DNA of 64,000 bases from T1Sed10-7 sp047921175 (GTDB lineage: Bacteria > Actinomycetota > Nitriliruptoria > Nitriliruptorales > Nitriliruptoraceae), in the NCBI GenBank assembly GCA_047921175.1, contig JBLRWQ010000002.1:32621-96620 (forward strand). Reading direction: 5' to 3'. This document shows, in pieces, positions 29,187 through 36,133 of this stretch. A model generated the notes under the pieces. That model saw only the letters and a program-made list of their open reading frames with translations, made no database searches and had not been told where the DNA came from. A program made the translations under genes and the position numbers. Each line of letters opens with the position of its first letter. The first letter of the stretch is position 1.

Positions 29187-30110
29187 ATGCAGGTCCTCGA
29201 CCACGACCAGGTCCGTGCCCGCCTGCCGATGCGTGCGGCGATCGATGCGCTGGAGTCCGCGATCGCTGGCGGCCGCATCGCGCGGACCCCGCCCCGCCAG
29301 CACCTGCACGAGCGTGAGCAGGAGCTCCTGCTGATGCCGAGCTTCCTCGACGGTGGTGCCACGGTGAAGCTCGTCGGGATCGACCCCGCGAACCCGGCCC
29401 GAGGGCTGCCGCGCATCCAGGGGGTCGTGGTCGTCTTCGCCGGCCCGGGCCTGACCCCCGCGGCCGTGCTCGATGCCGCGGCGATCACCGCGATCCGCAC
29501 GGCCGCCGTGTCGGGGGTGGCCACCCGCTACCTGGCCCGGCCCGACAGCGAGCGGCTGGTGTTGTTCGGGGCCGGACCGCAGGCGCATGCGCACCTGCAG
29601 GCGATGGTGGCGGTCGCCCCCGTGCGCCAGGTCCGGGTCGTCTCCCGCAGCCCGGGCCCGGCCGCGGCGCTCGTCGACCGCGCGCGGGCGGACTTCGGAC
29701 TGGACGCCGAGGTGGCCGGCCCCGAGGTCGTCGCGGACGCCGACCTGGTGTGCGCCTGCACCACGAGCCCGACCCCGGTCTTCGACGGCGCCCGCCTGCC
29801 GCCGGGGGCGCACGTCAACGCGGTCGGCTCCTACCGCCCGGACCTCCAGGAGCTGGACGCGGCCACGGTCCGCTCGTGCCGGGTGGTGGTGGAGGACCGC
29901 GAGGCGGCACTGCGCGAGTCCGGAGACCTGGTCCACGCGGTGGCGGCCGGCTGGGAGCCCGCAGCGATCGCGGCCGACCTCGTGGAGCTCGTCCGCGACC
30001 GCGTCCCGGTCCGCGGGGGTGCTGAGGACCGCACCCTGTTCGACTCGGTCGGCCTGGCCTACGAGGACCTCATCGTGGCCGAGGCGGTGCTGCGCGCGGG
30101 TGGAGGCTGA
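29187..30110 (+). CDS. Ornithine cyclodeaminase / mu-crystallin family protein (possible Delta1-pyrroline-2-carboxylate reductase)
   Basis: 307 residues. Conserved features are the MPSF and [10 protein letters not shown] region (Lys61), the nucleotide-binding GAGPQA (residues 128-133) in [17 protein letters not shown], and the [15 protein letters not shown] segment. Family members either cyclise ornithine to proline or reduce cyclic imines such as Delta1-pyrroline-2-carboxylate with NAD(P)H. The adjacent proline-racemase-family gene makes the imine-reductase role more likely (inference). A strong AGGAGG ribosome site precedes the ATG. A GC-rich hairpin follows directly. Confidence 0.88.
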   Translation: MQVLDHDQVRARLPMRAAIDALESAIAGGRIARTPPRQHLHEREQELLLMPSFLDGGATVKLVGIDPANPARGLPRIQGVVVVFAGPGLTPAAVLDAAAITAIRTAAVSGVATRYLARPDSERLVLFGAGPQAHAHLQAMVAVAPVRQVRVVSRSPGPAAALVDRARADFGLDAEVAGPEVVADADLVCACTTSPTPVFDGARLPPGAHVNAVGSYRPDLQELDAATVRSCRVVVEDREAALRESGDLVHAVAAGWEPAAIAADLVELVRDRVPVRGGAEDRTLFDSVGLAYEDLIVAEAVLRAGGG

Positions 30111-30111
30111 C

Positions 30112-30127
30112 CGGCGCCGGGGCGCCG
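30112..30127. terminator. Short GC hairpin between convergent genes
   Basis: CGGCGCC (30112-30118) pairs with GGCGCCG (30121-30127) around a two-base loop, within the 28 bp between two convergent stop codons. There is no T-tract, so the function is inferred from position. Confidence 0.4.
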
Positions 30128-30138
30128 CGGTCCGCGGT

Positions 30139-30828
30139 TCAGGTTGCGTGGGTCGGTGGCCGCGACGCGCCACGGACCTGGGGGCCGTGCAGGGCCCCGG
30201 CGCGGATGCCCTGGGCCAGCAGCGCCTGCGCCGCGAGGTAGGTCAGCATCACCCAGAACCCGTGGGCCGGCAGGCGGAGCGCGCCGGTCAGCGCGTTGAG
30301 CGCGATCAGCGCGTCCGACACGACGAACAGCCCGGCTCCGATGGCGGTGGCGCGGTTGAGGCCGGTGGCGAGCACCGCCATCGACACGATGACGACGGCG
30401 TAGACGGTCACCGGGAGCCGCAGGTCACCGAGGTCGGCCCACAGGACCGCGAGGAGCCCGAGCAGCACCACGCCGTAGGGCAGGGCGGCCACGGGCCGCT
30501 GCAGCAGCAGGCTGTGGGCACGCGACGGCCAGAACGCCGTGGCGTAGGTGAGCTGCGCCACGAGGAACGCGCCGAGCCCGAGCAGGAACCAGGTCTCCCC
30601 CTCGGGCATCAACCCGAGGTCCCCGAGCCATGACCAGCCGAGGGCGACCAGCAGGAGCGTCCTGAGCCGCGAGGTCGGCACCGCGGTCACCGCCCAGCCG
30701 AGCAGGGCCGGCATCAGCAACGGTTTGGTCAACGTCTGCACCAGGTCGCTGCCCGCGAGCTGGCCGGCCAGGTGCACCGTCGAGACCACGAGGAACGCCC
30801 ACCACCACACCCGGCTCGCGTCCTCCAC
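30139..30828 (-). CDS. YhhN family (lysoplasmalogenase-like) membrane protein
   Basis: 229 residues, as usual for YhhN/TMEM86. About eight hydrophobic helices are seen, with the family elements TKPLLMPALLGW, SWLGDLGLM and FVVSDALIALN, whose acidic residues are conserved in lysoplasmalogenases, the ether-lipid-cleaving members. GTG at 30826-30828 (MEDASRVWWW) is chosen because GGAGGAGG lies seven bases upstream and the first helix begins right after. The open frame continues upstream to 31134, but that stretch is Arg/Pro-rich and overlaps DNA repeats. Substrate activity cannot be proven from sequence. Confidence 0.82.
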   Translation of the reverse strand: MEDASRVWWWAFLVVSTVHLAGQLAGSDLVQTLTKPLLMPALLGWAVTAVPTSRLRTLLLVALGWSWLGDLGLMPEGETWFLLGLGAFLVAQLTYATAFWPSRAHSLLLQRPVAALPYGVVLLGLLAVLWADLGDLRLPVTVYAVVIVSMAVLATGLNRATAIGAGLFVVSDALIALNALTGALRLPAHGFWVMLTYLAAQALLAQGIRAGALHGPQVRGASRPPTHAT

Positions 30829-30848
30829 CTCGGTGCCTCCTCCGCCCC

Positions 30849-30911
30849 GATCGACCGCCGTTCGATCGCCGATCGACGGCCGATCGCCGATCGCCGGCCG
30901 TTCGACCGCCG
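30849..30911. repeat. GATCG-rich short repeat array in the 350-bp gap upstream of the YhhN gene
   Basis: The 350 bp between 30829 and 31178 hold no convincing gene but three separate repeat blocks. In this block, GATCG recurs at 30849, 30864, 30871, 30882 and 30889, giving units such as GATCGCCGATCG, and the ends are partly self-complementary. It lies just upstream of the ribosome site of the YhhN gene and would be transcribed in its leader, so it could form RNA structure. A regulatory role is unproven. Confidence 0.55.
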
Positions 30912-30989
30912 GTGCGGCGCCCAGCCGGCGCTGTGGTGCTGCCGTCGTCCGGGCGTCCGAGGACAGCATCCCACACCAGCCCGGGTCGG

Positions 30990-31045
30990 TGCGCCCGGGT
31001 TCTCCCCCAGTGCGCCCCGGTTCTCCGCCGGATGCACCGGTTCTC
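30990..31045. repeat. Threefold imperfect TGC-C-CGGTTCTC direct repeat
   Basis: Related units TGCGCCCGGGTTCTC (30990-31004), TGCGCCCCGGTTCTC (31011-31025) and TGCACCGGTTCTC (31033-31045) are spaced by about 21 bp, two helical turns. The regular spacing could suit a protein-binding array. No regulator is known. Confidence 0.5.
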
Positions 31046-31050
31046 ACCTG

Positions 31051-31174
31051 GTGCACGGGTCGGGAGGTGCACGGAACCGCGCTATGCGGCGGTTCCGTGC
31101 GGGGTGTCGGGTGTGCACGGGCCGGGATGTGCACGGAACCGCGCTATGCGGCGGTTCCGTGCGGGGTGTCGGGT
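31051..31174. repeat. 62-bp tandem duplication, each copy with a 12-bp-arm hairpin, just after asnB
   Basis: 31051-31112 and 31113-31174 are near-identical (two differences seen in the first 16 bases). Each contains GCACGGAACCGC and its exact complement separated by eight bases (first copy arms 31069-31080 and 31089-31100). The second copy ends four bases before the asnB stop codon's complement at 31179, so on the minus strand the hairpins lie immediately downstream of asnB and could act as a double terminator. A diverged relative lies at 63485-63513, so this may be one member of a dispersed genome repeat. Confidence 0.8.
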
Positions 31175-31178
31175 GCCG

Positions 31179-33041
31179 TCAGCCGCTGACGGCGGCGCTC
31201 GGGCGGTCCTGTGCGGTCATCTCCTCCGCCCACACCGCCAGCACGAGCAGCGTCCAGACCAGCCGGCCGTGCTCGGCCCGGCCCTCGCGGTGATCGGTGA
31301 CCACCCGCTGGACCACCGCCGGGTCGAACATCGTCCCGAGCGGCCCCTCCAGCAGCCGCGGGGCCACGTCCACCCCGTGCGGCCCCCGCAGCCAGCCGGT
31401 CACCGGCACCGGGAACCCGAGCTTGCGTCGGTTGGTGACCTGCTCCGGGATCAGGTCCGCCACGGAGCGGCGCAGGATGTACTTCGTGGTCCCCTTCGCG
31501 AGGCGGAGCCGCGTCGGGATCCGCCGCGCCACGCTCCAGACCTCGTCGTCCAGGAACGGCACCCGGACCTCCAGCGAGTGCGCCATCGAGGCCCGGTCGG
31601 CCTTGGCGAGGATGTCCCCGGGCAGCCACGCATCGAGGTCGACGGTCTGCATCCGGGTCACGTCATCGAGGTGGCGGCTGCGGTCCCAGCTGGCCTTCAA
31701 GGTGTCGCGCGGCCGCGGTGCCTTCCAGCCGGCGTCGGGCAGCAGGGCCGACCGGAGCTGGTCGGAGGTGATGGTGACGTTGCCGCGGTACCAGGCCTCG
31801 ACGCCACTGCTGGCGCGCAGCGCGTAGCCGCGACCGCGCCGCTCGGGCGGTTGCCGCAGCGCGGCGGCGTGGATGCGACGCCGCACACCCGCAGGGAGCA
31901 CCTCGACGGGACGGGAGGTCCCCGGCTGGCGGTAGATCCGGTAGCCGCCGAACAGCTCGTCCGCGCCCTCGCCGGACAGCACCACCTTGACGTGCTCCGC
32001 CGCCAGCGCGGACAGGTGGTACAGCGCCACCGCGGACGGGTCGGCCAGGGGGCCGAGGTGGCGGATCGCGTCGGGCAGCACCCCGAAGATGTCGCTGGGC
32101 CCCAGCATCCGGAACCGGTGCTCGACCCCCAGCGCCTTGGCGCTCTCCGCGGCGAGCGCCGCCTCGTCCACCGCGCCCTCGACCCCGACGGAGAAGGTGA
32201 CCAGGTTGTCGTGCTTGCGCGCCAGCGCCACGAGCGCGGTCGAGTCGATCCCGCTGGACAGGAACGAGCCAACGGGCACGTCGCTGAGCAGGTGGTGGGT
32301 GACCGAGCTGTCCAGCGCGGCCCGGGTCTCCCGGATCAGCGTCGGCGCGTCGGCCAGCTCGTCGGGGTCGAAGGCGGTCTCCACCAACTGGTCGATGCGC
32401 ACCGAGCCGTCCAGGCCGGCCCGCAGCACGTGGCCGGGCGGCAGCTCGTGCAGCCCCTCGAAGCCGGTGGCCGTGCCCGGGACGTACCCGAAGGTCAGCA
32501 CCTGGCCGAGCGCGGCCCGGTCGAACTCGAGCGGACCGGTCACCGCCCGGATGGCGCAGTTCTCGGAGCCGAGGTGGAGCGCCTTGCCGTCGTCGTGCCA
32601 CAGGATCGGCTTGATGCCGAACCGGTCCCGCACCGCGACCAGCTCGCGACGCCGACCGTCCCAGATCGCGAGCCCGAACATCCCCCGGAGCCGCGCGACC
32701 GCCTCGATGCCGTCGTAGAGGTAGAGGTGGAGCGCCACCTCGATGTCGCTGTGGGAGCGGAACCGGGCGCCGCGCCGCTCGAGCCAGGTACGCATCGCCA
32801 CCGACTCGTACAGCTCCCCGTTGCCGACCAGGGCGACCTGCCCGTCGTCGCTGATGAACGGCTGGTCACCGCCCTCCACGTCGACGATCGCGAGCCGCTG
32901 CATGCCGAGCCCGACCGGGCCCTCACGGAAGGTGCCGATGCCGTCGGGGCCGCGGTGCAGCAGCGCGGACGTGCCGCGCTCGAGCTCCTCGGCGGTGATG
33001 TCGCGCCCGTCGCGGCGCAGCGTTGCGAAGATGCCACACAC
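31179..33041 (-). CDS. asnB: Asparagine synthase (glutamine-hydrolysing)
   Basis: 620 residues. The N-terminal glutaminase domain starts with the catalytic Cys2 (MCGIFATL) and has LLHRGPDGIG and GMQRLAIVDVEGGDQPF. The usual NGEIYN motif reads NGELYE (residues 74-79). The synthetase domain has the ATP pyrophosphatase loop SSGIDS (residues 262-267) and SGEGADELFGGY. It makes asparagine from aspartate, glutamine and ATP, or belongs to an AsnB-like paralogue that amidates another carboxylate such as a cell-wall precursor. Sequence alone does not separate these. It stands alone between a repeat-rich gap and a divergent iron-ADH-like gene. Confidence 0.92.
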   Translation of the reverse strand: MCGIFATLRRDGRDITAEELERGTSALLHRGPDGIGTFREGPVGLGMQRLAIVDVEGGDQPFISDDGQVALVGNGELYESVAMRTWLERRGARFRSHSDIEVALHLYLYDGIEAVARLRGMFGLAIWDGRRRELVAVRDRFGIKPILWHDDGKALHLGSENCAIRAVTGPLEFDRAALGQVLTFGYVPGTATGFEGLHELPPGHVLRAGLDGSVRIDQLVETAFDPDELADAPTLIRETRAALDSSVTHHLLSDVPVGSFLSSGIDSTALVALARKHDNLVTFSVGVEGAVDEAALAAESAKALGVEHRFRMLGPSDIFGVLPDAIRHLGPLADPSAVALYHLSALAAEHVKVVLSGEGADELFGGYRIYRQPGTSRPVEVLPAGVRRRIHAAALRQPPERRGRGYALRASSGVEAWYRGNVTITSDQLRSALLPDAGWKAPRPRDTLKASWDRSRHLDDVTRMQTVDLDAWLPGDILAKADRASMAHSLEVRVPFLDDEVWSVARRIPTRLRLAKGTTKYILRRSVADLIPEQVTNRRKLGFPVPVTGWLRGPHGVDVAPRLLEGPLGTMFDPAVVQRVVTDHREGRAEHGRLVWTLLVLAVWAEEMTAQDRPSAAVSG

Positions 33042-33225
33042 GGGTGGGTCCGATCAGGTAGGGCGGTGGTGGCTCGGCAGCCTACGGGGCCGCCGGTCTC
33101 CAGGCGCCCCTCCGACCCGCCGGGTTGCCACCGTCCCCGGACTACCGTCGACCACGACCGGGGTGCCGCAGCCGTGCTGCTGCAACCGCCCTGCGGCCGG
33201 ACCGTGCGTGACAGGAGGAGCGACC

Positions 33226-34401
33226 ATGGACCCGACGTCGAGGTGGCACGCGAGCCTGCCCGGTGAGCTCCTGGTCGGCCCAGGCAGCCGGTACGACCTG
33301 GCTGGCCTCCTGCCGGAGACGCGGGTGCTCGTGGTGGTCTCCCGCTCGACGGCGGACCTGGTCGGCGATCTCCTCCCGTCCCATGCCGGCGAGGTCGCCC
33401 GCGTCGTCGTCCACGGCGAGCCGGTGCTCGACGAGGTGGCCGCCGAGGTGGCGCGGGTCCGACCGGCGGGTGCCGAGGTGGTGCTCGCCGTCGGGGGCGG
33501 GAGCGTGCTCGACACCGGCAAGGCGCTGGCCGCGTTCCTGCCCAACGACCGCTACGCCCCCCGTGACCACCTCGAGGTCGTCGGGGCCGGGCACCCGCTG
33601 CAGGTCCCGCCGCTGCCGGTGGTCGCCCTGCCGACCACCGCCGGCACCGGGGCCGAGGCGACCCACAACGCCGTGCTGGCCGTACCCGACGCCGCCCGCA
33701 AGGTCAGCCTCCGGGACCGCCGGCTCACGCCGCGTGCGGCGGTCGTGGACCCGGATCTCGGGCGGGACGTGCCGCACCACGTGGCGGTGGCGGCGGGCCT
33801 GGACGCGGCCGTCCAGCTGGTCGAGGCGGCGGCCTCTCCGCTGGCCACACCGCTGTCCACGATGGTGGCGATGGAGGGCGCGGCTGCGGCCCTGCCGGCG
33901 CTGGACCGGCTGGTGCAGGGTGCCGCGACCGAGGCCGATCGCACGGCGCTGGCCTACGGGGCGCTGCTCAGCGGGATCGCCCTCGCCAACGGCAAGCTCG
34001 GGACGATCCACGGTTTCGCCGGGGTGCTGGGGGGCCATCGTGACCTGGCCCACGGCGCCCTGTGCGGCTGGTTCGCCGCCCCCGTCCTGCGGGCGACCAT
34101 CGCGGAGCTGCGCGGGCAGGCGGCCGGCGGCGACACGGCGGCCGTGCTCGCGCTGGACCGGTACGGCCAGCTGGCGGACCTGACGACCGACGCACGCCCC
34201 GACGCGGGTGCCCAGCCGGAGGATCTGGCGGGCTGGTTCGACCGCTTGGTCGGTGATGCCGACCTGCCGCGGCTCGACCTGACCGGGCTCCCGGTCGACG
34301 AGGTGGTGACCGCCGTGCAGGAGGCCAGCTCGACCAAGGGCAACCCGGTCACGCTGCAGCCCACGGTCCTACGCGACCTGCTCGTCGACCTGACCGACTG
34401 A
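33226..34401 (+). CDS. Iron-containing alcohol dehydrogenase family protein with one altered metal ligand
   Basis: 391 residues. The nucleotide-binding AVGGGSVLDTGKALA (from residue 89) and the PTTAGTGAEAT signature (residues 136-146) identify the family. The usual ligand set Asp-His-His-His appears as Asp193, Gln197 (in DAAVQLVE, normally DALTHAIE), His262 and His276. The His-to-Gln change at 197 may alter metal use or activity. A strong AGGAGG precedes the ATG. Substrates of this family range from simple alcohols to phosphonopyruvate-type compounds, so none is assigned. A hairpin follows the stop. Confidence 0.88.
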   Translation: MDPTSRWHASLPGELLVGPGSRYDLAGLLPETRVLVVVSRSTADLVGDLLPSHAGEVARVVVHGEPVLDEVAAEVARVRPAGAEVVLAVGGGSVLDTGKALAAFLPNDRYAPRDHLEVVGAGHPLQVPPLPVVALPTTAGTGAEATHNAVLAVPDAARKVSLRDRRLTPRAAVVDPDLGRDVPHHVAVAAGLDAAVQLVEAAASPLATPLSTMVAMEGAAAALPALDRLVQGAATEADRTALAYGALLSGIALANGKLGTIHGFAGVLGGHRDLAHGALCGWFAAPVLRATIAELRGQAAGGDTAAVLALDRYGQLADLTTDARPDAGAQPEDLAGWFDRLVGDADLPRLDLTGLPVDEVVTAVQEASSTKGNPVTLQPTVLRDLLVDLTD

Positions 34402-34406
34402 GCGAT

Positions 34407-34423
34407 GACGTGGGGACCACGTC
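34407..34423 (+). terminator. Hairpin after the iron-ADH-like gene
   Basis: GACGTGG (34407-34413) and CCACGTC (34417-34423) pair perfectly around a three-base loop, five bases after the stop. There is no T-tract. It is likely a terminator or transcript-end stabiliser before the PASTA gene. Confidence 0.45.
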
Positions 34424-34541
34424 CCGCGGTGTCGCGGCTGGGGATGGGGGCAGGCCCGTCCGCCAAGGTGCAGGCTTCCGTACCCTGACGTTGCCCCGGT
34501 CCGCGAGACGTGTGGGCACGGCCGCGTGAGGAGTGACCACC

Positions 34542-36062
34542 ATGCCGGACCCGACCGGGCCCAACCAGCCGAAGCCGCCTGAGGACGAGCAGCCGACCCG
34601 GCCCGTCCCCCCACCACCGCCTGCCGGACCGACGCCCACCGACGCGGGTGAGAGCGCCGCAGCACCCGATGATGCAGGTCCGGTCGGCGGCGACGATCCG
34701 ACGATCGCGATGGATCCGTCCGCTACGGCTGCCGACCCGGCCTCGCTCGACCGCACGCAGGCCCTCCCAGGCGCGGGTCCGGCCGGACCTCAGCACCTGC
34801 GCGGCGTGGTCCGTGAGCTCGACGGCGACCGGGCCATCGCCGAGGCGCAGGTCGTGGTCGCGGATGCGGCGGGGCAGACCGTCGGCCGGGCGACCTCGGT
34901 CGCGGACGGTCGGTTCACCGTCGCCGAGCTGCCGCCGGGGCGCTACCAGGTGACGGTGACCGCTGACGGGTGGTTCCGCTCCGAGCGCTGGCACGAGCAT
35001 CCCGGACCCGCGGCCGAGGTGACCCTCGAGCCCGCGGAGCTGTCCGGCATGGTGCTCAGCGAGGAGGCACGCGAGCCGCTCCTCGACGCCAAGGTGCGCC
35101 TGCGCAGCCTCGATGGCCACCTCCTCGGGCAGGCCGAGACGGACCCGAAGGGTCGGTTCATCATCCCGCTGGCCGGTCTCGGGCCCGCTACGACGCCACC
35201 CGCGATCACCCACCGGCTCGATGTGGCAGCCGATGACCACGAGCCCACCACCCTCGACCTCACCCTGGAGGACCGCCCCCTCGACGAGCTGACCGTGACC
35301 CTGGCGCGCACCCGACGGTCGGTGTGGCGCTGGGTGGCGCTCGGGGTGCTGGGGCTCGTGGCGCTCGCCGTGCTGTGGGCGGTGCTCTCCGGCGATGACG
35401 AGCTGACCGTCCCCGACCTCATCGGGGCGAGCCTCGAGGAGGCGGCGGACGAACTCGCGGCCGACGAGCTCGAGCTCGGCACGGTCGACCTCAGGCCGGC
35501 GGAGGGGGCAGAGGAGCCCGGCACCGTCGTCGCGACGGCACCGGAGGCCGGGACACCCGTCGAGGTGGGCGACGCGGTCGATCTCACCCTGGCCGACGTC
35601 GCCGAGGAGGCGCTCGTCGAGGTGCCACGAGTGACGGGCCGGCAGGAGTCCGACGCGCTGCGGCTGCTCGACGCGCTCGGGTTCGACGTCGTCGTCGAGC
35701 GCGTGGTCGCCTCCGAGGACGCGGGGATCGTCGTGACGCAGGATCCCGCACCGCGGACCGAGGTCGCGCCGGGCGCGACGGTCGTGCTCCAGGTCAGCCG
35801 CGGTCCGGAGGACCCCGCACCGGAGCCGGAACCGGAGCCCGCACCGGAGCCGGAGCCCGAACCGGAGCCGGAGCCCGAGCCGGAGCCGGAGCCCGAGCCG
35901 GAGCCCGAGCCCGAGCCGGAGCCGGACCCCGGGGATGGTGAGAGCCCGCAGTTGCCGGAGATCGAGCTGCCGGAGATCGAGCTGCCGGAGATCGACACCG
36001 GCTGGTTCGAGGACCTGCTCCAGCGCATCCGCGACTGGTTCTCCGGCCTCACCGGCGGCTGA
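34542..36062 (+). CDS. Single-pass membrane protein with cytoplasmic Ig-like domain and two extracellular PASTA domains
   Basis: 506 residues. Residues 1-85 are Pro/Thr/Asp-rich. Residues about 86-255 hold carboxypeptidase-regulatory-like repeats ([29 protein letters not shown]). A basic RTRRSVWRW precedes a transmembrane helix at about 265-285, which by the positive-inside rule puts the Ig-like part in the cytoplasm. Two PASTA domains follow outside ([32 protein letters not shown]), then a long Glu-Pro linker, three LPEIE units and an amphipathic end ([16 protein letters not shown]). PASTA domains bind peptidoglycan fragments or beta-lactams in Stk kinases and PBPs, but neither domain is present here. 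AGGAG lies eight bases before the ATG. Confidence 0.85.
   Translation: MPDPTGPNQPKPPEDEQPTRPVPPPPPAGPTPTDAGESAAAPDDAGPVGGDDPTIAMDPSATAADPASLDRTQALPGAGPAGPQHLRGVVRELDGDRAIAEAQVVVADAAGQTVGRATSVADGRFTVAELPPGRYQVTVTADGWFRSERWHEHPGPAAEVTLEPAELSGMVLSEEAREPLLDAKVRLRSLDGHLLGQAETDPKGRFIIPLAGLGPATTPPAITHRLDVAADDHEPTTLDLTLEDRPLDELTVTLARTRRSVWRWVALGVLGLVALAVLWAVLSGDDELTVPDLIGASLEEAADELAADELELGTVDLRPAEGAEEPGTVVATAPEAGTPVEVGDAVDLTLADVAEEALVEVPRVTGRQESDALRLLDALGFDVVVERVVASEDAGIVVTQDPAPRTEVAPGATVVLQVSRGPEDPAPEPEPEPAPEPEPEPEPEPEPEPEPEPEPEPEPEPDPGDGESPQLPEIELPEIELPEIDTGWFEDLLQRIRDWFSGLTGG
35811..35999 (+). repeat. GAGCCG hexamer array (Glu-Pro) followed by three LPEIE-coding units
   Basis: About 120 bp of GAGCCG/GAGCCC hexamers encode a rigid Glu-Pro linker, and three 15-bp units from about 35956 encode repeated LPEIE. 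Similar Glu-Pro coding tracts occur at 18510-18562 and around 47560. Such arrays change length easily by slippage. Confidence 0.8.
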
Positions 36063-36133
36063 GGGCAGGCCGAGCCGGCTGACGTCGGACCGCCGGCGCT
36101 CAAGCGGACCCTGACGGTGCCGATACCTGGGCG

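Noticed and set aside
30849..30911. Possible CRISPR-like array
   Set aside because: Units are only 7-11 bp with no spacers of constant length, and no cas genes are present.
30829..31134. N-terminal extension of the YhhN protein to 31134
   Set aside because: GTG 30828 has a strong ribosome site and starts just before the first helix; the extension runs through DNA repeats.
33125..33148. TTGCCA and TACCGT as a promoter for the iron-ADH-like gene
   Set aside because: The spacing is only 12 bp, too short for a normal promoter.
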